A stretch of 64,000 nt of DNA, taken from Chiridota heheva (lineage: Eukaryota > Echinodermata > Holothuroidea > Apodida > Chiridotidae). Shown here piece by piece: positions 1 through 11,100 of the stretch. Location: the NCBI GenBank assembly GCA_020152595.1, contig JAIGNY010001647.1, positions 1,834,501 through 1,898,500 on the forward strand. Direction: 5' to 3'. Every line of letters begins with the position of its first letter. The first letter of the stretch is position 1. Position numbers and translations under genes: made by a program. The notes under the pieces are model-generated. The model worked only from the letters and a program-made list of their open reading frames with translations. It was not told the DNA's origin and did not search any database.

Positions 1-410
1 TGTCATTGCCAGGGATGCCAACATGGCTGGGTATCCAGAAGAAAAGAACACTTTTCCTGCAGAGGGTGGGAGAAAAGAGTTTCCGGAGGAGGAGGTGGCA
101 GGTGAGGTTATCCCATTTAAGATTGAGTAATGAAGTAAGAACAGCCTTTGAGTCAGAGAAAATGGCAAAGTGACTAAGAGGAGAGTACTCAATAAAGTTG
201 AGGGCGAGGAGAATGGCCTTAGCCTCGGCTGAAAAGATGGATGAGTGGTCAGGAAGTCTGCTACTGAGGGTGATGTCTTGGATGATGGCAGCAGCAGCTG
301 TCTTGTTGCCCTCCTTGGAGCCATCAGTATAGATGGAGGTGTAATTTGAGAGTTGGTCTTTGATTTGGTTGTGGAGATTGATGAAGAGATTAGGGTGAGT
401 TTGAGTTTTG
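1..410 (-). pseudogene. LINE ORF2 RNase H domain
   Basis: The minus strand reads IYTDGSKEGNKTAAAA, FSAEAKAILLAL, IFSDSKAVLTSL and WIPSHVGIPGND. These carry the Asp-Glu-Asp-(His)-Asp set of RNase H1-type domains found in I-superfamily LINEs. The frame looks open to the window edge. Confidence 0.85.
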
Positions 411-899
411 TTATAAGTGGAGAGGTCTAGGTGGACAGAAGGAAGGGGGTGGCCCAAGGCGGAAAAGTGGGCCAGGAATAGGTGCCGAGAGTGGCGGGGT
501 TGATGCCAAGTTGAAAGAGGTCTGATTTAATGCGTAAGCTGAAGGGGGCGATAGGGTTTTAGTCCTATCAAAGAGGGAGGAGAAATTGGGGTACCTAATG
601 AGGTTGTAAACAGGGTTCTGGGTGTTGGTGAGGACTCTAAAAGCATAGGAGAGGCTAAGCTTTTTACATCTAAGTAGAAATGGGGGTTCGTTGGCTTCAA
701 CATGAAGGCTAGTGATTGGGAAGGTCCTGTAGGCTCCTAGACAAAGCCTGAGGGCTTCATTTTGGATGGTGTTAATGTGGTTGAGGTATGAGTTGTGAGC
801 GACACAGTAAACAATATTGCCATAGTCAAGCTTGGCACGAATGGTGAGCCTGAAAATTTTGAGGAGAGCATAGCGGTTCGCTCCCCAAGTAGTGTTGGA

Positions 900-2346
900 G
901 AGCAGTCGGAGGATGTTGAGGGAGCTATTGCATTTTAGTTTCAGGTTGGTGATGTGTGGCTTGTAGGTGAGCTTGGGGTCTAGAGTTAGACCAAGGAACT
1001 TTGTGTTTTCAACTTTAGGGATGCGATTCCCATTGAGCACAAAGTTCGGGTTGGGGTGGAGGTTGTTGAAATGACAAAAGTGCATGCAGACTGTCTTGTC
1101 TTTGGAGAATCTAAAACCGTTATTGTTGCTCCAGACTTGCAGCTGATTGAGGCTGGTTTGGAGCCTATTTTCAACAATAGGAAAGCTAGGGGAGGAGTAG
1201 AAGATGGTGAAGTCATCCACGTAGAGGGTACGTTTGATGCTGGGGCCAAGGTCATTCCCGATGTCATTAATGCTCAGGTTGAAGAGAGTGGGGAGAGGAT
1301 GCTGCCTTGGGGAACGCCCTCTTCTTGGGGTACGGCTTGGAGAGGGTGTGGCCAATCTGAACTTGGAACTGCCTGGGTGAGAGGAAGTTTTGAATAAAGA
1401 TGGGGAGGTGGCCTCTGAGGCCAATGGTGTGAAGTTTCCGGGTAATGCCGTAATTCCAAGTAGTGCGAAAGCTTTCTCGAGGTCAAAAAATATGGCAATG
1501 AGGTGTTCCTTTTTGCAAAGGATTCCCGGATAGCGGTGTCGAGCGTAATTAACTGGTCTAGGTATTGCGACGTTTTTGGAAGCCGCTTTGGTGAGGAGAG
1601 AGGATTCTGTTGGTCTCGAGGAACCAGTTTAGTCTCTGATTAATGATCTTTTCCATAATTTTACAGAGACAGCAAGTAAGGGCGATGGGTCGGTAGCTGG
1701 TGGGGTCGGTGCTATCCTTCCCGGTTTAAGGACGGGGAATGACAATAGCTGTCCTCCAGATAGGGGGAAAGGAGTGTGAGGACCAAATGTGGTTGAAGAT
1801 GGTGAGTAGGGTAGTGGTGGCCTTGATGGGGAGGTGTTTCAGAAACTGATAGGGGATGTTATCTGGGCCCTTGGAGGTGCAGCCAGCGTCGCTGATGGCT
1901 TGGTTTAATTCAGAAAGGGTGAGAGGGGTGTTGTAGCTTTCGGAGTTGTCAGAGGGAAAAGTGATTCTTCGGGCTTCATCGCAAGCTTTTTTGATTTTGA
2001 AAGCATTGGAGTAGTTGGTCGAGGACGAGATGTTGCTGAAAGAGGCGGCGAGGTGGTCAACGATGTCTTTTTTTGCGGTGAGAAGGTCTCCATTCCAAGA
2101 GAGATGGGAGATGGAAGATTTGCCTACTCTGCCGTGGAAGCTGTTAACCATTCTCCAAATCTTCTTAGTGGGGGTGTTGGTGGTGAGAGAAGAGATAAAG
2201 TTGTTCCAAGTGTTGGTTTTACTGTCCTTGATAGTGCGTCTGGCCTTGCACGGCTGATCGAAAGAGGTTAAGGTTATGGGTGGTCGGGTTAGTTTTAAAG
2301 TTCCTGAGGGCTCTTTTCCTGTTCTTGATGGCGGTTTTGCAGTCAT
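900..2346 (-). pseudogene. LINE ORF2 reverse transcriptase, frameshifted
   Basis: Fragments in different frames give KGPDNIPYQFLKHLP (fingers), a broken palm segment near 1420-1500, and YVDDFTIFYSS with the catalytic Asp pair at 1223-1212. The thumb region continues to about 411 (LGLTLDPKLTYKPHI, LDYGNIVY). At least three frame changes separate these blocks. Confidence 0.82.
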
Positions 2347-3230
2347 CTGAGAACCAGGGGTTGGGGATGATTTGGGGGTTTGGAGGTTTTGGGAATTGAG
2401 CAGGTGGCGATGTTGATAAGGATATTACTGAAGTTAGACATGGGATCCTCATCCTCGAGAAGATGGGGGAGGTGTGAGTCACAGAGGGTTTCAAAAAGGG
2501 ACCAGTCAGCCTTGTCGAGGTTCCAATTGGGGGTGTGCTCAGTGGGGATTTGAAGATTAGAGTGTATAAGAAGAGGGTAATGATCACTACCACAGAGGTC
2601 AGCAGTGACTCTCCAACTAAAATCAGGGAGGATAGGGGAACAGATAGACAGGTCAATACAGGTGAGAGAGCCTGTGGCAGGATGAAGGTAGGTCGGGGAG
2701 TTAGTGTTCAGTAAGGACAGGCTGTGCTGACGGAGAGCGTTTTCGATGAACTTGCCTCTAGGGGTGGTGGTATTAGACCCCCACAGAGGGTTGTGAGCGT
2801 TGAAGTCACCAAGAAGGATGAAGGGGGTGGGAAGCTGAGAGATGAGGTTGTTAAGGCTGGTTGGTTGAATGTTGGTGTTGGGAGGGAGATAGATATTGCA
2901 AAGAGTGAAAGTTTTGTGGAGGGAGATAGAAATACAGATGGCCTGAAGGTCGGTGTGCACAAGAACAGGGCTGTGTGGGATATCGTGTCTAACGAGAATG
3001 GAGACGCCACCACAGGCCCTGTCAGCATCCACTTGATGTTTGTGATAGCAAGCAAAGTTGTTAAGGGAGTAATGGTCGGTGGTTTTCAAGAAAGTTTCTT
3101 GTAGGCAGAAGACGACCGGGTTGAAGGTGGAGGCCAGAAGGTCGATTTCTTCAGAATTGGCCTTAAGGCTCCTAATGTTCCATTGTATGATGTTGTGGGT
3201 GTTATTGTAATTGTTTGTGGTGTATGCCAT
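2343..3230 (-). pseudogene. LINE ORF2 endonuclease (EEP/APE family)
   Basis: An open stretch of 295 codons with IIQWNIRSL, LQETFL, a GGVSILVR block, LLGDFNAHNPLWGS and GSDHYPL. These are the N, E, D/N and DH residues of the exonuclease-endonuclease-phosphatase fold that nicks target DNA for target-primed reverse transcription. The domain itself is intact; the frame is lost after it. Confidence 0.85.
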
Positions 3231-3244
3231 AAAGCAGGCGGGGT

Positions 3245-4650
3245 TATCTGGAGGAAGATCTGCTGGGTCTGAGTTCGCTTGTTTTTTCTTTGGATCTGTT
3301 TCTTTGGGAGCGATTGTTTTTGAAAATTGGACGAGAAGTATGATCGGTGTGTTGTGTCGAACAATCCATACTCTCTTCAGTGTGGGTTTGGGAGGTGGGT
3401 TGTTTGTTGATTGGTTGTTTGTTGATTGGTTGTTTGTTGATTGGTTGTTTGTTGATTGGTTGTTTGTTGATTGGTTGTTTTTGGTTGGTTGTTTGTTGGT
3501 TGATTTGTTGGTTTGTTGGTTGTTTGCTTGGCTGGTTTTAGCTTGATGTATGAAGGTATTAGTGGAGTTGGTGTAGGGGCGGTAGGGGCTTTAGAGTAGG
3601 AAGGGGGTTGAGGAGAGAAGTGGTGGTGGAGGTGGTGTGGGTATTGGGTGTGATTGGGTTGTTGGAAATGGTGATGGGCTTAGGACTAGGTAAGAAGAGC
3701 CAGGTGAGGTCGGTTTGGGCATGGGAGTTAGTTTTTGTTGTGTTAGTTGTGTTTGGGGCGGAATTAGAGTTAGAGGAGACTACGTTTGAGTAGGAAGGCT
3801 TGGAGTTAAGGGAAGCGAGGAATTGTTTCCTGGCCTCAGGGTAGGTTATGTTGGGGTTAAGGGTTTTAAGTTTTGTTATTTGTTTTTCCTGAAGCCAGGT
3901 GGGACAGTCTTTCGAGAAGGAGGGATGGTTTGCTGGGTGTTTACCGTCACAATTTGTGCAGAGTGGGGTTGGTGCAGGAGGTGTTGTCATGGTCGGGGCT
4001 CCGCAGTTACCACAGCGCGCTTGGCTGTGGCAGGAGTTTTTCCCGTGGCCATACCTCTGACAATTATAGCAACGTAAAGGGTTAGGAATGTAAGGGGCGA
4101 CCTGGATTCTCAGGTAGCCGGCAATGATGTGGGAGGAGAGTTGGTGTGGCGAAGGTGAGAAATATGGTGTTGGTGGGAGTTTCGGCTCCGTCTCTCTTTA
4201 GAACGAGGCAGCGGGCTTGGTTACATGTTGGTTAGCTAGTTCTTCTTGGAGGTCGTCATCGGTCATTTACGCAAGATCGCGGGTGCGTATGCGCCTTTGC
4301 TGGAGTTTAGGGAGCGATGGGGGTGACTGTGATGTCGATACCAGAGTTGGATAGGGTTTTGGTGGAAAGGAGGGTGGTGGCTTGTGTGTCCCTGGTGCAG
4401 TGCACCAGGAGATCACCGGATCTAAGGGTAGAGACTTTGGGAGGGTACCGACAAGGCCAAAGAGGGCTTTATGGATGAGGAAAGGAGAAACTTTTTTAAA
4501 GCTTTCCTGCTTGTTGGTGGCATGGATTATAAGGATTTTGGGGATTGGGGTTGCAGAATGGTCAATGATGGTAGCAGGTGGGTCACGGGGAGGGGAGGGG
4601 GGTCAAGGTCAAGGTCACTGCATAGGCGCTTTGTCATTATGAAAGAAAAA
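3245..4650 (-). pseudogene. LINE ORF1 (gag-like, CCHC zinc knuckles)
   Basis: Around 4090-3890 the minus strand encodes RCYNCQRYGHGKNSC, then ARCGNCGAP and CTNCDGKHPANHPSFSKDC: three knuckle-type metal-binding clusters typical of I/Jockey ORF1 RNA-binding proteins. Downstream comes an Asn/Ser/Thr-rich linker with five NNQST repeats (3474-3400). The upstream part (4650-4100) is broken into several frames. Confidence 0.72.
3400..3474 (+). repeat. 15-bp tandem repeat inside LINE ORF1
   Basis: Five exact copies of TTGTTTGTTGATTGG, followed by degenerate copies to about 3540. Read on the minus strand the unit is in frame and gives NNQST pentapeptides in the ORF1 linker. Confidence 0.95.
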
Positions 4651-5038
4651 ACCAAGGGCCGAGAGACCCGAGGCAGCTAGAAAAAAAAAATCGCGGAACC
4701 ACTATATGGGGACCGCTGTATTAGTAACGAAGGGCGTGAAAAGTCGGGACAGAACGAGGGAAAATATAATAGATAAAAAGAAAAGAAACGATCTCACCGA
4801 GGATAAAAGCCCATCCACCGAAAAGAAAATCCGAAAATGAAGTTATAAAACAAAATGGTGCAAATTGGAGAGAAAATGGAGCGAAAATAGTTTAAGAGAA
4901 TAGAGGCAGTTGTCACGTCGCTCTCGTACACACGCATAAATAAAATGAGGTTAGTCGAGATGTTCTTTTTCTTACATTATATGTATCATAAAGTGTATAA
5001 AAAATGTGGTCAGAATCAAAAATATGTCAAGAGCTTAC

Positions 5039-5197
5039 TTTCATGGATTCCTTTTCCTAATACTTTTTTGATGTAATCTCCATGCTTGTTCAGACATCTC
5101 TGTAGCGCCCTCTCTCGTGAACCCTTACTATGAAGGCAGCGGTTCACCTGTTCCAAGGAGTCAAAGTCTTTGACCAACCACCATCCATGTTGCAATT
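5039..5197 (-). CDS. BAZ2: BAZ2 exon: WHIM3 / D-TOX-like motif
   Basis: A 159-bp exon, phase 1 to 1, with acceptor TTCCAACTGTAG and donor GTAAGC. Joined to the previous exon it reads PIPKELQHGWWLVKDFDSLE and continues with LHSKGSRERALQRCLNKH. This matches the vertebrate BAZ2B block PIPEEMQFGWWRI, LHLRGIREKALQKQIQKH. It is the last BAZ2 exon in the window. The intron upstream is 7.8 kb and has taken in two LINEs. Confidence 0.95.
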
Positions 5198-8100
5198 CTA
5201 CAGTTGGAAAACCAGAGTTTAAAGATTTCATTTCATGATCATTTCTTTCCACATTATGCAATATATACTAAAATAGTGATAAAAAACACAACAAAAGTAA
5301 AGTACATTCAAATTTTGAATATAACAAATAACATAAGTTTCTGGCCTTGTTACCAATAATAATACATTGCAATGGAAAAGGAGAGAGAAAAAAGTTAAAA
5401 ACTTATTATATAAATATCCCCAAAACTTACATGTAAATTAAATTTCAACAAAAACAACAGTAAAATTTAATTGTTACTCATTATACTAATGATGGAACTA
5501 AACAACATAAACATATAACAAAAATATGTCAATTTTTATGTATGTCTCTATATATACGTCCATAATTTCACATTTATAATTATTTTTAAAGATCCTTTCA
5601 CTACTACATTGTTTCAGCTTATCCTTCAGCGAATCCCATAGCTTAACTCCATAGATAGAAATACACATTGGTTGTAAGGAAGTACAGGTAAAAACATGTT
5701 TAAAATTGTCATTTGTCTATTAAAATAATAATTATTCCCTTCACAATTACATAAACTTTGCAGATTTGGTGGCAAAGACCTTCTCTTTGCTCTTAACATT
5801 ATTATAGCAGTCTTATAATCAAACAAATTTTTTTAGTTTGAAGGCATGCAAATCAATAAACAACTTATTAGTATGTTTATTATACCTGGTATTGTTAACT
5901 ATTCTTATTGCTTTCTTTTGCAACACATAAATTGGATGGACATTTGATATAACCGTATTACCCCAAACATCGGCGCAGTAATTATTATAAGGAAATACAA
6001 GTGAACTATATAGTAATTTCATAGATTCCGTTTCTAATATGTCTTTGATCCTATACATTATTGCAATACTTTTGGCCATTTCAGATTTTACTATCTTAGT
6101 ATGATCCTTCCAATGTAAACCACTATCAATTATTACGCCCAAACTTTTTGTTGAATACACTCTCTCAATAACGTGGTTATCTATACTTAGTATAATAATA
6201 ATGTGACATTGCCTATTAAAAAAATAACATGAAATTCGTCATGCTAATATTTAAAGATAATTTGTTCACCAAAAACCACACTTTTAATTTTTTTAAGTAT
6301 TACAAACACTCTAACACAAACTGTCAATATCACTGTCTAAACTAAATATTAGTGTCATCTGCAAACAGTACAAATTTAACAACGTTTGAGATATTACATA
6401 TGTCATTAATGTATAATATAAGTAATTTTGGTCCTAAAATAGACCCTTGGGAAACACCACATTTAACATTTAACAAATCAGAAGAGCAATCATCTATTTG
6501 ATCAAATTGTTGCCAATCTGTGAGATAACTTAATACCCAATCATTTACAACCCCTCTCATACCATAAAAATATAATTGCTTGGTAAGATGAACATGATTA
6601 TTAGTATCAAAAGCCTTCTTCAAGTCTATAAAGACACCAATAGTACAGTATGCTTCTTCCCATCAAGGGCAGAGGTTATTTCCTCAATCAATTCCATAAG
6701 AGCCAAAGCTGTAGACCTCTCTGTTCAAAGCCATACTGGCTGTTTACTAACAGATCATGTTTATCAATAAAACTACCTAGAGTTTTATTTTTAAATAACT
6801 TTTCTAATATTTTGGAGAACTGTGAAAGAATTGAGACAGGTCTATAATTAGTATAAATATCCTTATCCCCTGATCAATGGTTTCCTTGGGATATTCTTGC
6901 TGGAATGCAACCACCTTTATTTAGATTACATCCTTGGATAAGAATGTTTTTCAATGCTTAAGGGTATACCGCTAGGAGGTTATTTTTTAAGAGGAAAGTA
7001 CATTATATTCTGAGCAGAACAATTTTAAATGGGTCGCAAATGGGTCACAGCACTTATAGTTTTCAAGTTATGACAAATAACAAATATAACTTTGTACATA
7101 TTTTCAGCATGTACAAATATAATGATGTATGAACAGAATCAGCTAAAATTCTTGAATGTAATATAAAATGCTGAAAAAGGTCAATCTTTAACTAAATTTT
7201 GCTGGAACTTTCTGCTATTTACAAGATTTTTAGCACATTTTCAACTATTTCAGCTGGTGCTGTTGTTGTCTAGTCTTCAACATGGCTGATCAAGCATTTG
7301 ATCATGGTATGTATGTTACAGATGTAAGATATCTTAAGATTTGAGGGGGAGGGGGGTTCATAATTTTCTTTAAATATGTTTATTGAGGCTCTAATCTCAT
7401 GTTAAATTGAATTTCAAAAAATATCACAGCACAATATAACAATGCAATCTATTTGCACAAGAAACTGAAGCAGTCTTACATAAATTTCAAAGGACTGAAT
7501 GATTTTCTTGATGACAATTTGTTGTAATGATCAGTATTTAAATTCTTTGAATCAAATTTCTTTTTTAACAAAATCTAGGGATAATCAGCATTTATACTCC
7601 AATCTTTATTTTGTAGTTGAATATATTACATCATACAAAATAATAGCAAGTCACTGAAATATTCAAAATATCTTTGTATTAAAATCAATTATGCATCTGA
7701 AAGATGACCCCTTCTTTACACTTGACGATCTCACAATTGCTCATCTCACAGAAAAACGTCGCTGGAAATCACAGGCTGCTGACCTTTTTAGTCAAGGGAT
7801 ACGATTGCACTTTTCATCTGGGAAATGGCGTAGTCAGAATGGTATCCTATACACATTCCAAGAATACCAACTCTAGAAGTTGAACATAACTAAGTCTCGA
7901 TAAAGGATATGATTTCCTTTTTTTCTCTCTTTTGATCGGGCCATTAGATTAGAGGGGACGTTAGAAAATGTTTTTTAATTATCATTATTTTTTTTTTTTT
8001 TAAAATATTTTTTTATATTTTTTTCTCTATAATTCTTAATATGGATTTTCAGGTAACACTGTATTTTTTCTTTTCTTTTACCTCCCAAGCAATGTACTCC

Positions 8101-11100
8101 CAAGGTTAGTCGAGATGTTCTTTTTCTTAAATTTGTTTTCATTATTAGGTAATCATGAGCAATTTATTAAAACTTTGTTCATTTAACGCCAGAGGAATGA
8201 GGAACAATAAGAAAAGAAGAAAACTCTTTCTCTACTTTCATAATCATAATTATGATATCATTCTCTTACAAGAAACCCATTCGATCAATCGCGACATTAC
8301 TTTTTGGTCAAATGAATGGGGCGGCAAATCTATTATGTCCCATGGTGACTTTAACAGCCGTGGTGTAATTGTTTTATTTAAACCTTCTCTTAATATTAAT
8401 GTGTTAAATAAGATCATTGATGTAAATGGTAGACTTATTGTTGCCGATGTTTCTGTTTGTAATAATGTGTATAAAATAATTGCTGTTTATGGTCCAAACA
8501 TCGATGATGCTCCCTTTTTAAGCTATTGCTTCTCATCTTGTTAATTTTAATTATGCAAAGTTTGTATGGGGAGAGGACTTTAAGTTTATGTCCAACTTAG
8601 AGCTTGATAAAGTTGGGAGAATACTACGTACAAATTTTGATGCCAGAGATCGGGTTCTTCGCATTAGACAGAACCATGACCTTGTTGACATTTGGCGAGA
8701 ACATAATCTCAACAGTAAACTTTTTCATGGAACGTGAATATTGATAATGCCATTCAATGCAAACTTGATTTTTCTTACTTTCACATCACCTTATTCACCA
8801 CTTATCTGCAGCCAACATTGCTTCTGTTTTTAATTTGGATTGCTCAAATGTGACTTTATTTCTTAATACTTGTACTAGTCTGGTATTTGGAAAATAAATG
8901 TCTCCCTTCTCAACAATTATCATTATACTCGTTCCATTAGAAAACTTATAAAAGAAACAACTTCTAGGCATGCTAATTTGAATTAGGCTCTTCTTTGGGA
9001 AGCTCTTCAAGGTTTCTATCTATTCTTTCACCATTCATTAGTCGAAAGAACAAGCTCATAGCGGAGAAAATATGAATATGTTTTGTTAAGTGAAGTTTCT
9101 CTTTTGGAAAATCTTTATGCTAAGTCTTCTTTTGAACAAGTAAATCATAATTTACAACATGCTAGAAATAACCTCTCACTTTTGTAGGATCAGAAACTAC
9201 ATGGTATTGTTATCCGCTCTCGAGCGCGTTGGTATGAGTACGGTGAATGAAACTCTTCTTACTTTCTAAACTTAGAATGCAGGAATCAAGTTATAATACC
9301 ATATCTGAGATCATTACAGATAATGATGCAATAATTACTAAGAGTCAGGGATATTCTAAATTTTAAAGGAAGCTTTGCATTTTCCTCTTGTAAATCCAGG
9401 TACCTTTTTTTGAGGACTTAAAAGTATTGATGATGCCACTCATTCTGCTTATCAGCATAATTCAATAGAAGGTTTCTTAACTTTAAAAGATTGTACTGAG
9501 GCACTTTTCTCACATCAAATAATAAATCATCTGGCTCTGACGGAATTCCTGCTGAATTTCATAAATATTTCTGGGGTGACATTGGTTCTTTAGTTGGAAA
9601 TTCTCTTAATTATGCTTTCACTAATAATTCCTCATATCCGATGAGCAAGGACGAGCTATCATTTCTTTAATACCAAAACATTCTAAAAATATCCGAATAC
9701 AAAATTGGAGCAAACTGCATGCTAAACAGGTAAAGGGTGTTTTGAACGATTTAATAAGTAATGAACAAACTGGTTTCCTAAAAGGTCGCTACATTGGGAG
9801 AATATTAGACTAATTTCAGATTTGATTTCTGTCTGTAAAAATAAAAATATAATGGTTCTTTATTATTTTTGGATTATGAAAAAGCTTTTCAATTCACTAG
9901 ATTGGGACTTCATTAGTTGTACATCATCTTATTTTAAGCTTGGTCTTCATGTAATAAATTGGGTTAAAACCTTCAATAGTAATATAACTACTAGTGTTAC
10001 GTACAATGGATATATATCTCAATGTTTTCGTGTGTCAAGGAGAGTGAGACAAGGGTGTCTCTCAGCCCGTATTTGTTCATTCTTTGTTCCGAGCTATTTA
10101 CTTTGATTATCAGGCATAATAGTAATATTAAAGGCATAAGGGTGTATAACTCTTGAGATAAAAATTATGCAATATGCTGATAATAGTGTTAACCCTTACT
10201 CTACCACGCGGCGATATTATCGCTGTTTTGGGTGCCCCGTCTTTAGCCCCGCCTCCCGAGCGCATTTAAAAAAAGTGCTGGTAGAGTAAGGGTTAATTAA
10301 CCCGCGACATATGCGCCAACCCGAAAATATAGGCAGCATGATCGGTGGCGGCCCAGCGGTCACGAAAGCGCAAGGGGCCCTACTCTTCTGCCTGGAAGAC
10401 AGAGGACCCTTCAATAATCACGCCTTGATTAACCCTTACTCTACCCGGCGATATTATCGCCGCTTTGGGTGCCCGTCTTTGGCCCGCCTCCTGAGGGCAT
10501 TTAAAAAAAGTGCTGGTAGAGTAAGGGTTAATCAACCCGCGACATGTGCGCCAACCCGAAAATATAGGCAGCATGATCCTGGTGGGCGGCCCAGCGGGTC
10601 ACGAAAACGCAAGGGGCCCTACTCTTCTGCCTGGAAGACAGAGGACCCTTCAATAATCACGCCTTGATTAACCCTTACTCTTCCACGCGGCGATATTATC
10701 GCCGTTTTGGGTGCCCCGTCTTTGGCCCTGCCTGCCGAGCGCATTTAAAAAAAAGTGCTGGTAGAGTAAGGGTTAATCAGTGACGACTCTGTGGATTCAC
10801 TTAATGAAATTAATAACGCCATTTGCATTTTTTCCTCTGCTTCTGGTTTAACATCAAGGTTGACAAGTGTATTCTTTTTCCATTTGGTCTCTCTCAGAAA
10901 TGTTATCCCTAACCATTATTCTATCTTTGGCTACATGGTTACTCTTGGCCCCATTCATTATTTGGGAATTTCTTTTACCAATCACGAATTTTAATCTAAA
11001 TTATGTACCCAAATTAACCAGACTACAAAATCTACTTAATATATGGTCAGTGCATGATCTCACGCCTATTAGAAAAAATAAATTGAATTGAAGGTTTTGT

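Larger units (their letters stand above)
1..4930 (-). mobile_element. I-like non-LTR retrotransposon, decayed, runs off the left edge
   Basis: Reading on the minus strand I see, 5' to 3': ORF1 with zinc knuckles (about 4090-3890), an AP-type endonuclease (3230-2343), reverse transcriptase (about 2346-900) with a YVDD box, and RNase H (about 400-1). This domain order with RNase H is that of the I superfamily. Several frame changes break the reverse transcriptase, so the copy is dead. The end of the element near 4930 is a guess from where its AT-poor composition stops. The 3' end lies beyond position 1, but a second copy at 54736-55250 shows what it looks like. Confidence 0.85.
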
